Source of the DNA: Trochalopteron elliotii
Taxonomy: Eukaryota > Chordata > Aves > Passeriformes > Leiothrichidae
NCBI GenBank assembly: GCA_024734555.1
Contig: JANPWX010000336.1
Span: 1,329,749 to 1,393,748 of the forward strand
DNA length: 64,000 nt
Direction of reading: 5' to 3'
Numbering within the stretch: the first letter of the stretch is position 1; each line of letters begins with the position of its first letter. This document shows, piece after piece, positions 50,917 through 61,700 of this stretch. A program made the position numbers and the translations under genes. The notes below the pieces were generated by a model that did not search any database, had not been told where the DNA came from, and was given only the letters and a program-made list of their open reading frames with translations.

Positions 50917-51335
50917 TGATGCCTTGGGAAGGCTGACCTGAAACTGAGACTGGACAGAGCTCGAGAATAAAGCAGATATTTATTGAAAGGCCTTTAAGGG
51001 TACACCTTGGGCAGGACAAGAGGCTACCGCCAAGGTGGGCCCAGAATGGTCACAAAATGGACAGCTGGTCACGAGGCCTCCCACTTTTATTAGTTTTGGT
51101 CCATTTACATATTGGGGTTTAATTGTCTAATTACAGCTCCAGATTATGAAGTCCCATCCTTTCTTGTTTTCCTTCTTCAGTTCACCATTGTTTATGCTTT
51201 GAGCCTGAAAGTTGTCCATGGTCTTCAGCAGGAAAAGGATTTGTTTTGTTTCCCTACTCTGTGAAGAGAGCTCACTGACACTTAATATGAGCAGCACAGA
51301 GTCTGAAAAACATGAAAGCTGAACCTGAAGCATCA
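50917..51335 (-). mobile_element. Endogenous retrovirus LTR, copy B of a two-copy family
   Basis: Second copy of the element at 43287-43721, same orientation. It starts TGATGC and ends GCATCA. On the minus strand a TATA-like AATAAAAGTGG (51083-51093) is followed by AATAAA (50979-50984). Its U5 end on + begins after the GGCTGACCTGAAACTGAGAC block. Flanking sequence differs completely from copy A, so the insertions look independent. No target-site duplication is visible. Confidence 0.75.
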
Positions 51336-53860
51336 TCAGGAGTGTGGAGCTGAGGGAGCAGTGGCCATCCCACACACACCCAGCAGCTACTCCTGGGCCC
51401 AGGCTGGGTGGCCAAAAAATCAGCCTTGCTCAAAGGCTGCCAACTCAAAGGTGAGCAGGAGCGCCTTGGTGGCAGCTCAGAGGTTGGAAAACCTGGTTAG
51501 GTTGTGCAGTTAGTTCACACTTCCATTGCTCCAGGAACTGTTCCTAATGCTCTGCTTAATTTGGCCTTTGCTTCAGCACAACGGGCTCATGTCATGCAAA
51601 ATCAGGCCTGGAATAAAATTCTGGCTTTCAGAAACTCTGTAGGTTTTTAGGGCTCAGTCCAGCAATAGTTATAACTAAATATGTGAACAATATCACTGAT
51701 TTCAGTAGGGCTGTTGATGCCCTCTTATTTATATATATTTGTTCTTGTCTGAGGCTGTAACCAGTATCCATTGTCTGGAATTCAGTGCATGTCATGTCCT
51801 TGCCACCAAAACCCACCCTGATGGCAAGAGAGAGAAATATCAGCAATTTCCCAACAGTTTCCACTATAAAAGCAAGGTTTTCAGCCAGTTGTAACTTCAT
51901 CCAAATGTAACTGCTCAGCCTAAAATTTTCTGTGCTAGGTAAGGGTGAGCAAGGCTGATTTTTTGTGTAAGAAAATGTTGGCTGAAATCTTTCTGTCACT
52001 AGGAAAAATGCATTTGGGTTTTTTTTTTAATCTTGCAGGAACTCTGCTGCTCTCATATTTTGGAGCAAGAAATGCATCAGAAGAGCTTTCTGATCTGAAA
52101 GCAGCTACTGGCATTAGCAAGAAATCTCCTTGCCAGTACCTGGGAATGCAAATAAATTTGATCAAATCATGAAGTTCTAAAAATTATGTATCACAAGCAA
52201 TATCCACTACAATGCTGTATTAGAATTTGGCAGCTGAATGCTGTCTATTTTGAGAACATTTTTTTCTACATAAATCCTGTATGTGAAACCACAGAAAACT
52301 GTATTTTGTCCTTGTTTCTGCCACAGAGAAACTGCGTGAGGCTGGATAAGTCACTTAGGAGTACTAAGCTGGTCATTAATTTTGCATTTTTCATTCTCTG
52401 AGTGCTTAATTTTGAGACAATTTAGGTTTGGTTTTCATTTCACATACAAGCAGTGTCAGTTTTGTGTGTGGAATGACCAGTCTCTCTCTAACCACAATGG
52501 AACCCATCTACCTGGGTAATAGCTGAGGGTGTGCTGAGGGCTGGGAGAGCAGGCTGATGATGGCACATTGGTTTCAGTGTTTGAGAAACCCTGGTGCCAT
52601 GGAGTTTTCCTCCACATGGATCTGAGATCTGCCCTCCCTCAAGTTAGTGGTTGTATTAAACACCCAGCTGATGTTCCCCAGGCAGCTCTGGGTGCTGCAC
52701 TTTTTGGCCTGAAGGTTGATTTTTTGTGTGAAGTGGTCAAGTGTGGAACATCGTGAGACTGAAAGAATTTTGCATCTGAAGATACTGTATTTTTATTTAT
52801 GGCTCAGTCAAAATAAATTAAAATAATCGATGATTGCTTTGAAAACAAATTACTGGGAGTACTATATATCTACCATGGCAAGTGCTGAAGAGATGAGAAT
52901 GTCTTATAATGCCAGAGCGAGTTGTGTAAACAAGGGTATTTATATACTCAACAGCAGCAAATCTCTGAGAGGGTTTTTTGTTGGGTTTGTTATTTTTTTT
53001 CCCTTGGCTGAGTCTCCACTGATCCCACTTTATCCCAAAGGAGGAGGAGGAGAAAACTAATGTTCCTATCACACATGTTCCATTATTGATTTCCATTCCA
53101 ATCCACCCAAAGTCTTCTGTGCTGGAAATAATTAGACCCTGTGAACAGAGATGAAGCAAAAATCTATACCATGCTGGATTGCCAGAAATGAAGACAAGGG
53201 TGCCTAATTAATGCTGCATATAGAATGCCTTTTGGATGAATGGGCTTCCCTTTCTCAGAAGCAGCTCAACAGCAGTTGTGTCACAAATTTGCTGTTAATT
53301 AAATGGTGTTCACTGTGTGCCTGTAAAAATGGCACGGAGTAAGAAAAACATTGGACAGCAGCAGCATTTTACAAGAGCTCTGCAGTTTAAAGGAAAGACT
53401 GTGAAAAAACAAATGTGCAGCCTTCATATGGACAGCAAGATATTTTCTTCCATATGAAATTCACTTTATGAATTTTCCCAAAGCTCCATAGGAATGTCTG
53501 GTCACTGCAGAAGTCTTGAGTGTTTCAGGAGTTGGACTGGAAATATGTTGGGAGGGTTGATTGTAAGCAGAATGTTCCTGGGAGCTGAGGAAGGATGGAT
53601 CAGAGCTGCAGCCTGGCCAGGGCATAAGGATTGTTCAGGAGGAGAGTCAGGATGTAGAGGAAGACACCAGGTAAAATTTTTTGTGCATGAAAGGTGAACT
53701 GAAGGTGATGTAAGGCTGTATAGATGCACTTTGGGAACTGAGAAGGCAGATCTTTAGGAAGAATGTAAGAGAGCTGATGGAAAGGCTTCACAACAGCCCC
53801 CACTAAGAGCAGAAATATCTGGAGGGAAAAACTGGAGGGGATCTGAAGTGTCTGAAGCAG

Positions 53861-53948
53861 GTTAAGAGAAAAATGGTTTAAAAGAGAAAAATGGTTTAAA
53901 TGAGAAATTTTAAGAGAAAGGTTTAAAAGAGAAAAATGGTTTAAATAG
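53861..53948 (+). repeat. 18-base minisatellite, about 4-5 units
   Basis: Tandem units of GTTTAAAAGAGAAAAATG with small variations; the third unit is expanded and diverged. Confidence 0.85.
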
Positions 53949-55386
53949 TTTTATGCACAAGCAGATAGCAGCAGTGGGGTTATTGGTGCTTCAGAGGTCT
54001 CTGTAGTAGAGGGATTCTGGGACAGCTCATCCTGTAATTTGCAGGCCACTGGTGCCTTCTCTCAGCCTTTAATTCTCTCCTTTTATCTCTATTCCCCCCT
54101 TGCTCTTCTAGGTATCTGCTGTGGCCAATCTAAGTGATACAACTGCTCTCTGTGCATCTCTGGAGAATTTAAATAGCAGCATTCCCTCCTTCTCTTTTTT
54201 CCTATAAATGCAGAGGAAGTTTATCCTCTTTAGGAAAAGATAGAAAACATTTTTTCTAAGAAACTAGAGAATGAGTAAATCCCAGGCTCCTCGCTCAAGC
54301 AGATGGAGTCACCTGATGAGCCTGTAGGAATCTTCCTAGGCTGGGCATTAAACTGCAAGAATAGATGTTTTCTGATGAAATTCTAGTTGACATAAATATG
54401 TTTTTAGCATGGATTTGATAGAGGGGGAATTATTTTTCCCAGTGTAGTAGATGCTGTGGTTCTGGTTTAGGAATTTTACATTTTAATTTTAATTTGGATG
54501 CAGAAGAAAGGTACTAATTAAAAAAAAAAAGAGAGAGAGATTTTTATAATGTTGTGCCTTCTAAGTCCTCTCTTTTCTTCCCTTTTTGGGTGTTTAGCAT
54601 TGTTTCTCTCTCCTCTCATTGTGCTTTTTTCTCTCCAAGCTATCAGCCCTGATGCACAGCTGAAATAGGTGCTCACACAGGTAGTGATTCCTCTCGCCAT
54701 TATTGCAGTTTGGTTCTGAACTCCAGATTTAATCTGTCTAAATAAGACACTCCTGGGACTAAAGTCAACTACTAGAACTTTTTGATGTTCAACAAATAGT
54801 AAGGCATTACAATGATTTAAATCAAATAACCAAATCCATATAAAATACACTACTTGTTATCTTTCCAACAGATTGATTTTCTTCCCTGGATCCATTTTAA
54901 GCTGCACTGCAGTTGCTAAATCAAAAATAAACTGAGTTTTCAGTCTAGGGGCGTGTCAAGTGTATGATTTCCATTACATCGCAGCATGCTACGCATTAAA
55001 AATGAAAACATGGAACACATTTTGAGTACAGAATTGAAATTAATTTTCTGACCTAGTCCCAGTGAATGGACTCTAAAGTGCTGGCAACGACTGTAGCTCC
55101 TGGACTGTAATTATCATTTGAGTTATTTCACAGTGATAGCAGACTTTACACCTGTGGGCACAAGTGGGGACCGGCTGACATTGGTGCTTTTGGAAATTAT
55201 TTTGGGTAATTATTTTGGATAAGTGGGAAAGTTAATCATGTTGATGCAGCTTGTTACCGTCTCGCGTGTTTGTTAGAACATAACCTAACAAAGTATTTCA
55301 AAGCACTTTTTGAGTGTTAAGTGGAACTTCAAGAGAGTGTGAAAACAATTCTGGTTTCACAGACATCAGTCCTGTTCTTTTTTCTT

Positions 55387-55401
55387 CAGCAGCAGCAGCA
55401 G
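55387..55401 (+). repeat. (CAG)5 repeat
   Basis: Five CAG units about 180 bases upstream of the SPAG16 exon, within the intron. Confidence 0.9.
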
Positions 55402-55550
55402 AAGCTCATCTCCACAGCATGTATTTTGAGTTCTCATGAGCTTAGAAAAGCATCACCATTTGCTCAGTCCATCCAGAATGACACTCCTGGGGCTATTGCC
55501 CTGAGTTAAATGGATCTTATGTATCTCACATAAAATGGAACTGGTACAGA

Positions 55551-55579
55551 ACATAACCTGCCTCTCTTTCCTCCTGCAG
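55551..55579 (+). promoter_or_regulatory. SPAG16: Splice acceptor with branch-point candidate
   Basis: A run of pyrimidines (55561-55575) leads to CAG ending at 55579, directly before the SPAG16 exon frame. The sequence TAAC at 55554-55557 fits the TNAY branch consensus, placing a candidate branch adenine at 55556, 23 bases before the intron end. The choice of this AG is fixed by the point where WD40 homology begins. Confidence 0.85.
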
Positions 55580-55723
55580 CTTGGCTTTACACCCCCGGAA
55601 AAACATCGTGCTGACAGGGGGCGATGACCGCCTGTGGAAAACCTGGGCCTTCCCTGATGGGAACATCCTGCTGACTGGGGAAGGTCACACAGATTGGCTC
55701 TCAGGCTGCTGCTTCAGGCCCAG
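55580..55723 (+). CDS. SPAG16: SPAG16 (PF20) internal exon, WD40-repeat segment
   Basis: SPAG16 is a WD40 protein of the ciliary and sperm-flagellar central apparatus, orthologous to Chlamydomonas PF20, and it supports axonemal motility. The exon is 144 bases. Its first base completes a codon begun in the previous exon, 47 whole codons follow from 55581, and its last two bases (AG) open the next codon, so it is phase-symmetric and skipping it would keep the frame. Visible motifs are LALHPRKNIV at the start, DDRLWKTW (end of one propeller blade, WD-equivalent position) and GEGHTDWLSGCCF (the GH start of the next blade). The GEGHTDWLSGCCF block is characteristic of SPAG16/PF20 and separates it from other WD40 proteins such as DAW1, POC1 or katanin p80. 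There are no stops or frameshifts. Open frame continues about 97 bases past the donor but loses WD40 character. Other exons of the gene were not found in the window. Exon number is not assigned. Confidence 0.9.
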
Positions 55724-55730
55724 GTCAGTG
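55724..55730 (+). promoter_or_regulatory. SPAG16: Splice donor of the SPAG16 exon
   Basis: The exon ends in CAG followed by GTCAGTG, a good 5' splice-site match. It falls exactly where the protein stops resembling the SPAG16 family (after CCFRP plus two bases of the next codon). Confidence 0.85.
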
Positions 55731-58700
55731 CCCACAGCCCCTGAGCTGGCCCTGCTCCCTCCTGGAGCTCCTTCATTCACTGCCTCTCTGTTTTCAGGGG
55801 ACCCCACGAGTCTCTGCTGAATCACCAAACATGTAGATAAAATGTTCCTCTGCCTTTCACAGTGTTGACTTAAGACTGATTGCTTTTAGTATTTTGTACA
55901 TCTTAAACTCTGTCCCTGCAGCAGTGCACATAACAAGGAGTAACAAGCTTTTCAGGTCTGGCTGTATTCATTTTCTCCCTGTTCATGCACTATGGCAAAC
56001 ACAGTCCCATCATTAATAATACTGAAAAGTTGACTTCTTGTATTACACATTATTTGTCATATGACTAAGAGTATTTGGGTTTACCTAGAGAATAAGAATA
56101 TGAGCTTGCCTGCCCTTTCATCATATGGATTCGAAGCTGAATTAATAAATGAAAGTGAGCACTGAAAATAAAAATTAAATATTTAAGTTACAAGGGTCAT
56201 GGAAATAGGGCAAATGTGAATTAGATTTTTTGATCTTTCTGTTGAAAAACAGGACGCCATTTTACTCTCAAAACTAAAATCCATTTGATAAGGCTGAGCT
56301 TCTATATGTTGAAATTGCTTTGCATCAGATTTGTGAGGCAGCAGTTTAAATAGAGTTCTTTACTGTTAATATAATAAAGGTCTGCCAGGCTATTCACCTG
56401 AGGCTCGGTTGTGAAAGGAGCATTATTAAGCCTTCAACCTTGTATTTTCATTGTGTTTATTTTATGAAGCAATATTAGCTCTCTTCTTCGTGAGGAGGAA
56501 ATGCATCCTATTTAATTTCATGGTTCCTCCTGATTTCTGAGTTTGTAATGAGCTACCAAAGGCACACACAGTCCTCTAAACACAAGAAAATGCCCTCCTT
56601 TTCAAAACCTCAAGAACCAGGAGGGAATGAATTTAAACTTTTCTCTTACATCACTTTCTCCTAAGAAAAACAGGCTTTTTCTTAAGATGTTTGTGTTTTC
56701 ACCATGTTCTCTTTTTCGTGTGTATATCCTTAGAAATAATTACATTTAAAAGAATTGCATATAATACAGGAGGATAGAAATGGAAGGCTCAGCCTCTTTT
56801 TTTAAGGTGGTAGGAAAATTTGTCTATTGCTGCATGACACATTTCAGAGTTTGAGAGTGCTGGACATGGTTTAAACTTGCAGATAAATAGAATGCTGCCT
56901 TTTCCTCTTACCTGTTGTGAATGTAAAACTTAGCACAGGGGAAGAAAAGGAAATACAATTAGAAGAGCATGTTATCATTTATAAAGCTGCTGGGCACACT
57001 AATCAGATTTCGATAATGCATTGTTACCATGACACCCGCTGACTCAGAGACTCCAAACTATTTTCTCATTAGTCTTTGACCAGAATACAGTCCTTTCAAT
57101 AGGCTTTCCTATTTCTCATTCAATTATTGAAATTAAAATGAGTTGAGGTACATCATTATTCTCTTGCAGTATAAATTGACTCCTGCTGAATGCTCTGGAG
57201 TGATTCAAAAGCAGTGCTGTTAAAATATTTTCTTCTGTTGCTGTATAAAATATATAATGCAGCAGAACATTTAACCATATTTTTAATTCTTTTTTTAATT
57301 TTTTTTTTGATAGGAGACTTTTATATATCCATTTTTCCTGGAAGCAAAACCAATTAAGTAAAAATGAAGAGTTTTAACAGATTTTTTTTTTTTTCTTTTT
57401 CTGGAGTCAAATGTGGGTAACTTCTGGTTTTGTTCCCATTTTAAAAATTTGAAATGATGCTCACCCCAGCAGTGGAAAAGAAAAATATTTTTGTGCCACT
57501 AGGCTATTAAATGGTGACCTGGGTAGAACTTCCATAGTTCTATAATCTTTCCTGTTTGTCCTCTGTGAGATCACTTCTCCCCTGTGTTTCTGCACTCTCT
57601 GTAAAATCAGGTTTAGAACAACCTCCACCTCTGGTGTTCTGTGTGCAGGCACACACGAGTCTGCTGTCAGATCAGCTGGTACAGCATCCTGCAATAACCC
57701 ACACCCTGACACCCAGCACTAATGATTTGAGGAGAGCTGTGATGTGCATTTAACTGATATTTCTGCACATACAAATGACATACAATCCCAGAAATCTGGG
57801 GGTTTATGTGCTCACAGCTTGAGCAAGAGTCTTTCTCATGGTTGTCTCTGTGCCACCACCATGTAAATAGGGGCAAAGCTGCCAGTGTGGCTGGGAAGAT
57901 CTAGAAACTTGAAGGTAAAGTGCTGTTGGGTTCAGATATCCTCAGGGTCTGCAAGAGCCAGGAAAGAGCATGTTACTAGGAGGGAGCAATGACAAGGTAA
58001 AGGTGTGTTTTAGGCTCTGACCCAGGTGTTACAGAAATGAGGATTGTCCTTAGGAGCTTTCCCAGGACTGATGTTCCACAGTGTCCTTAAGCATCATCAC
58101 CGAGCCTTAGGGGCAAAGAGTTATTGGATGGAGGAGTCTTCCCCCCCATGCCCCCACTGACAATTCCACATTGATTCCACAATGAGTTTTTTGCTGAAAA
58201 CCACCTCTCTTTCACTTGTGATCAAAGCAAGGTGGGAGGAGACTGTTCTGGGCTCCAAGGCTGCTGCTGTGTCACTCTGGGTCAGCACAAAGGGTCTGAA
58301 TGCCCCATGTGTTCTCCCTGCAGTGGCTCCCAGGACAGGGGATGAAGGGCAGCAGCCTGGCTTTGTGCATGCAAGGAGAGCAGAGCAGCTCCCTGCAGAT
58401 CTGAGTGTGAAGCATTGCCTTCAGCTTTTAAAATAAAAGTAAAAAACTTCAAACAGGTGCTGTCATCTGCAGCGTGCAGCAGCTGGGAGGAGGGAGGAGA
58501 ACAGTGCTTCCTTCTTTGAAACTCAGGTGACACCTGGTCAAACTTCAAAATAAAACAGTGTTTTTACTCTGGTCTGGCTGAACACTGCTTTGCAGATGAA
58601 TTAGCTGTTTCAAGCTCCTGTCACTGTTGAAAAATTTGATGTTTTGCAGCTTGGCTTTTCTAGATGTGAAGGAATGAGGGAATCAATGTCTCCCTGTCAC

Positions 58701-61700
58701 ACTCATACACAGAGGCTTCATGGTAAGAATGTGGAGAGCTGTGTAGTGCACAGTGAGTGCCAGGTGACTCAAATATTTCAAATAGCTGACAAAAATCTGC
58801 ATCCTCTCCCAGTTTTCAGAATAAGTTGGGGATGATAATGCTGTACCTTTGAGTACCATACTCTAATTACATGAAGATATTTCATGGCATGTACTAGATT
58901 TATTCATCTTTGTTACCAATCTTCCTGGGTGGCTGAAGAATCAAACTCTGCAGCGTAGCAGAGGTGTGTGCTAATGTCTGATAAAATCCCAGTGAACAGT
59001 AAAATATTGTATTCTTGCCCTGCATGTGGGCTGGTACGATATGTAATGTCCTTAATATATTCACAAATATTAATCAGGTCAACTCTTCTAAAATGTTTGT
59101 AGCCCTTTTCATGCAAACATTGTCTGGTTCTGTGGAATACAATGGATTTCTGAGTTGAAGAGTAGTACAAACTGTAGGTTCTTGAAGCTATTTAAAACCC
59201 GCTCTGGAAGTTGTGAGATTGTCAACTCCTTTGTGATGTCCTATTCCCCTAAGAAAGAAGCAGAGTTTCTGGTGTTCTCTCTGTTGCTATTGCAACTCTC
59301 ACACTTACTGAGGAAAGAAATCAAAACTGTCAACAATTTATTAGTAGTGGTATAATATAAAAATTGCTACAGCACTTACTTTTACCTGTGTGGATTTTTT
59401 TATAAGTTCTAATGCTATAAAACCTGGAGGCAGGTATTGCCTCCTTGGTAATTAATAAAAAAACTAAAGAAAAGATAGAATACGTATGTTCATGCATCAA
59501 ACATGCAAATAAAGGCATGTCATGTTTTATACCCTAGAAGAAAGTGCCAATGAGGGGAAGCAAGAGAAATATGAGGTGTTGGGCTGAAAGAACAACCCAT
59601 GTTCTTCCAGAACAGAGTGGTATTTCTCCAAGCTGGAGGAGGTGATGTCACTCAGATGGAAACCTGTGCATGGATAGAGGAGAAAGACAACCCTGTAGAG
59701 AGAGAATTAGCAGAAAATATGGAGGATGGATGTGAGGAATTGGAGAGAGATTGAATGAGCTGTGGAGGGGATGCAACTCCGGGTGGGCTTGAATTCAAAG
59801 GGGAAGCTTTTTGGGGAATTCTGTAACACATGGGAGCAGGCTGTGGGTAACTGAGCATTGTGGTGGCCTCTCAAGACCAAGTCCAAAATGTTGCTGACAA
59901 TCCAGAGTAGGGGAAAAGGATCAGGATAATGATATTTGCCCAAAGTTTTCAAGAGCACTGTCTGATAAATATGAAATTGAGTATATTAGACTCTATTACA
60001 GTGGAAGCTATTTTCTCGTCACACAAAAGTTCTCAGAAAAGTTCTTATAAAATCTTAAAAAGAAAATTCCTGAGCAGAATTGAATTCAGAATAAATTTTG
60101 AAACTGAAATTAATTCTTACTCAGGTAAACCCCTAATTTATGACTTTGTGTGGGAAAAGGATAGACTGAAAAGCCCAGCAGAAGAGGAAGGGAGGGACGG
60201 TGTGGAGAAACCTCTGAGGAGTGATGGGAGCAATGGCCAAAATTCAGGAGGGAGGGCAGTCCCAGGAAGGAGAGGCAGCTGGGTTGGATCCAGCCAGGCT
60301 CAGATGTTCTGAGGCAGTAGGCACAGGCTGACACTGCTCCTTGCTCACTGCATCTCACAGGACCCTGTGCTTGGAGGGAAACAGTGAGGAGCAAAAATCA
60401 GACTTGACAGCTTGGTAGGTCCAGGCACCATTTGTGAATTTCTCAGTGGACCTTCATAGTTTGAGAGCCCGAAGTGCTTTGGTTATCAAGGTGAATTACA
60501 AGGTGTGCTTCTTTATTCATCCCCCACCTCTGCTGCTCTTGGATCCCCACACAGTGTGCTGCTGAGGAGTGTCCCAGTCCTGGGAGGTGCTGATCAATCC
60601 ACACCAATCTTCTTGACAATGTCCTCAGGTATCAGTGTATAGTGAGAAACATCTGCTGGGTATGAAGAGAGTCACACAAAATCTGATAACTGAAGATAAG
60701 TGACTGCTTTCTTAATTACAAATTGCAAATAATATCTTTTAAATAGCTAAGATGGTACAGGGCCCACAAAGTCTCAGCAAATGAAAAGCATTTGATGGCA
60801 TACAGAGAAGAGTAGGTTCTTTATTCACAGTAGCAAGATAATTTAAAAATTCTACTAATATCAAATATATTTCTCTTTGTACTTTAATAATTCCTAATGC
60901 CATTCTTCAATTCATTTTTATTTCTATGAGAAGAAACAGGTATTATCTGTTATGCCATTTTGTTTAATGTACTGGCTTCCAAGACTTGATGCTGTAGTTA
61001 TTTGGTGAAACTAGGGGAACTTACAGAACAAACAGTCACTGCTGAAGTTATGGTTCCAGGATCTCCAAGATGTTGCTACAATCTAATGTTTGTTTGTTTT
61101 AGTGAAATGCAGCAGCATTTGTCTGCATGGAAACTGTAATTTAGCATTAAGCAGTGGGATTTGACTATGCTACTGCAGGCTTTTTCTTATTGGATCTTCA
61201 CATATTCTTTTGGGCTCTGCAAATCATCTATCCACAGGATGAAATTAAGAAAGGTTTGGAGTCAATGATTTTAAAGTGTTGGTTTTTATCACCCATCCTT
61301 CAGAGCCACTGCCCAGGCTGGGTCAGCAGTCACACCAAGGTGACACTGCACATGTGAGCCAACAGAACCAAAGGAAGCTCCTGGAACTTTGTTGAAACAG
61401 GAACAGGCTAGAAATTCAGCTTCATCAGGGCCCATTTCAAACCCCACTGTGGAATAGTTTCAGCAGTGATATGCTCAGGGACCCTCCTGTCTGTCGTGCT
61501 CCAGGTCACTTTTCCAGTGGTGTTAAGAGCTGTGTGTACTTCTGTGGGATTACTGCCCAATGCCACAAAATTTACACATGCTCTGGACCTCCCAGATAAC
61601 TCCCTGTGCAGGCACTGCACAGCTCTGCAGTGCATTTCCAGCTGGTCAGGTACTTCCAGAGGAGTGGAGTACTGAGCACGAGCTGCCTGGGGGGGCTGGA

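Larger units (their letters stand above)
51336..55550. other. Unique intronic sequence leading to the exon
   Basis: Holds the 18-base minisatellite, an A-rich/GA run near 54521-54540 and the (CAG)5 repeat. The segment 54930-55320 has several CpG and little low-complexity sequence and may be constrained, but this cannot be judged without alignment. Confidence 0.5.
1..55579 (+). other. SPAG16: SPAG16 intron upstream of the exon (partial)
   Basis: No second exon with WD40 or other SPAG16 similarity could be seen upstream, so the whole region is inferred to be the 3' part of one intron at least 55.6 kb long. SPAG16 has very long introns in other amniotes. A short or poorly conserved exon, including a lineage-specific one, could have been missed by eye. 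Confidence 0.7.

Noticed and set aside
43287..51335. An intact or degraded ~8 kb provirus bounded by the two related LTRs
   Set aside because: No retroviral gene frames lie between them, the interior holds ordinary intron and CR1 pieces, the outer flanks show no shared duplication, and no clear primer-binding or polypurine site adjoins the LTRs.
55321..55509. Open frame just upstream as an additional SPAG16 exon
   Set aside because: It contains the CAG repeat and poly-pyrimidine sequence, has no WD40 features, and in-frame stops separate it from the real exon.
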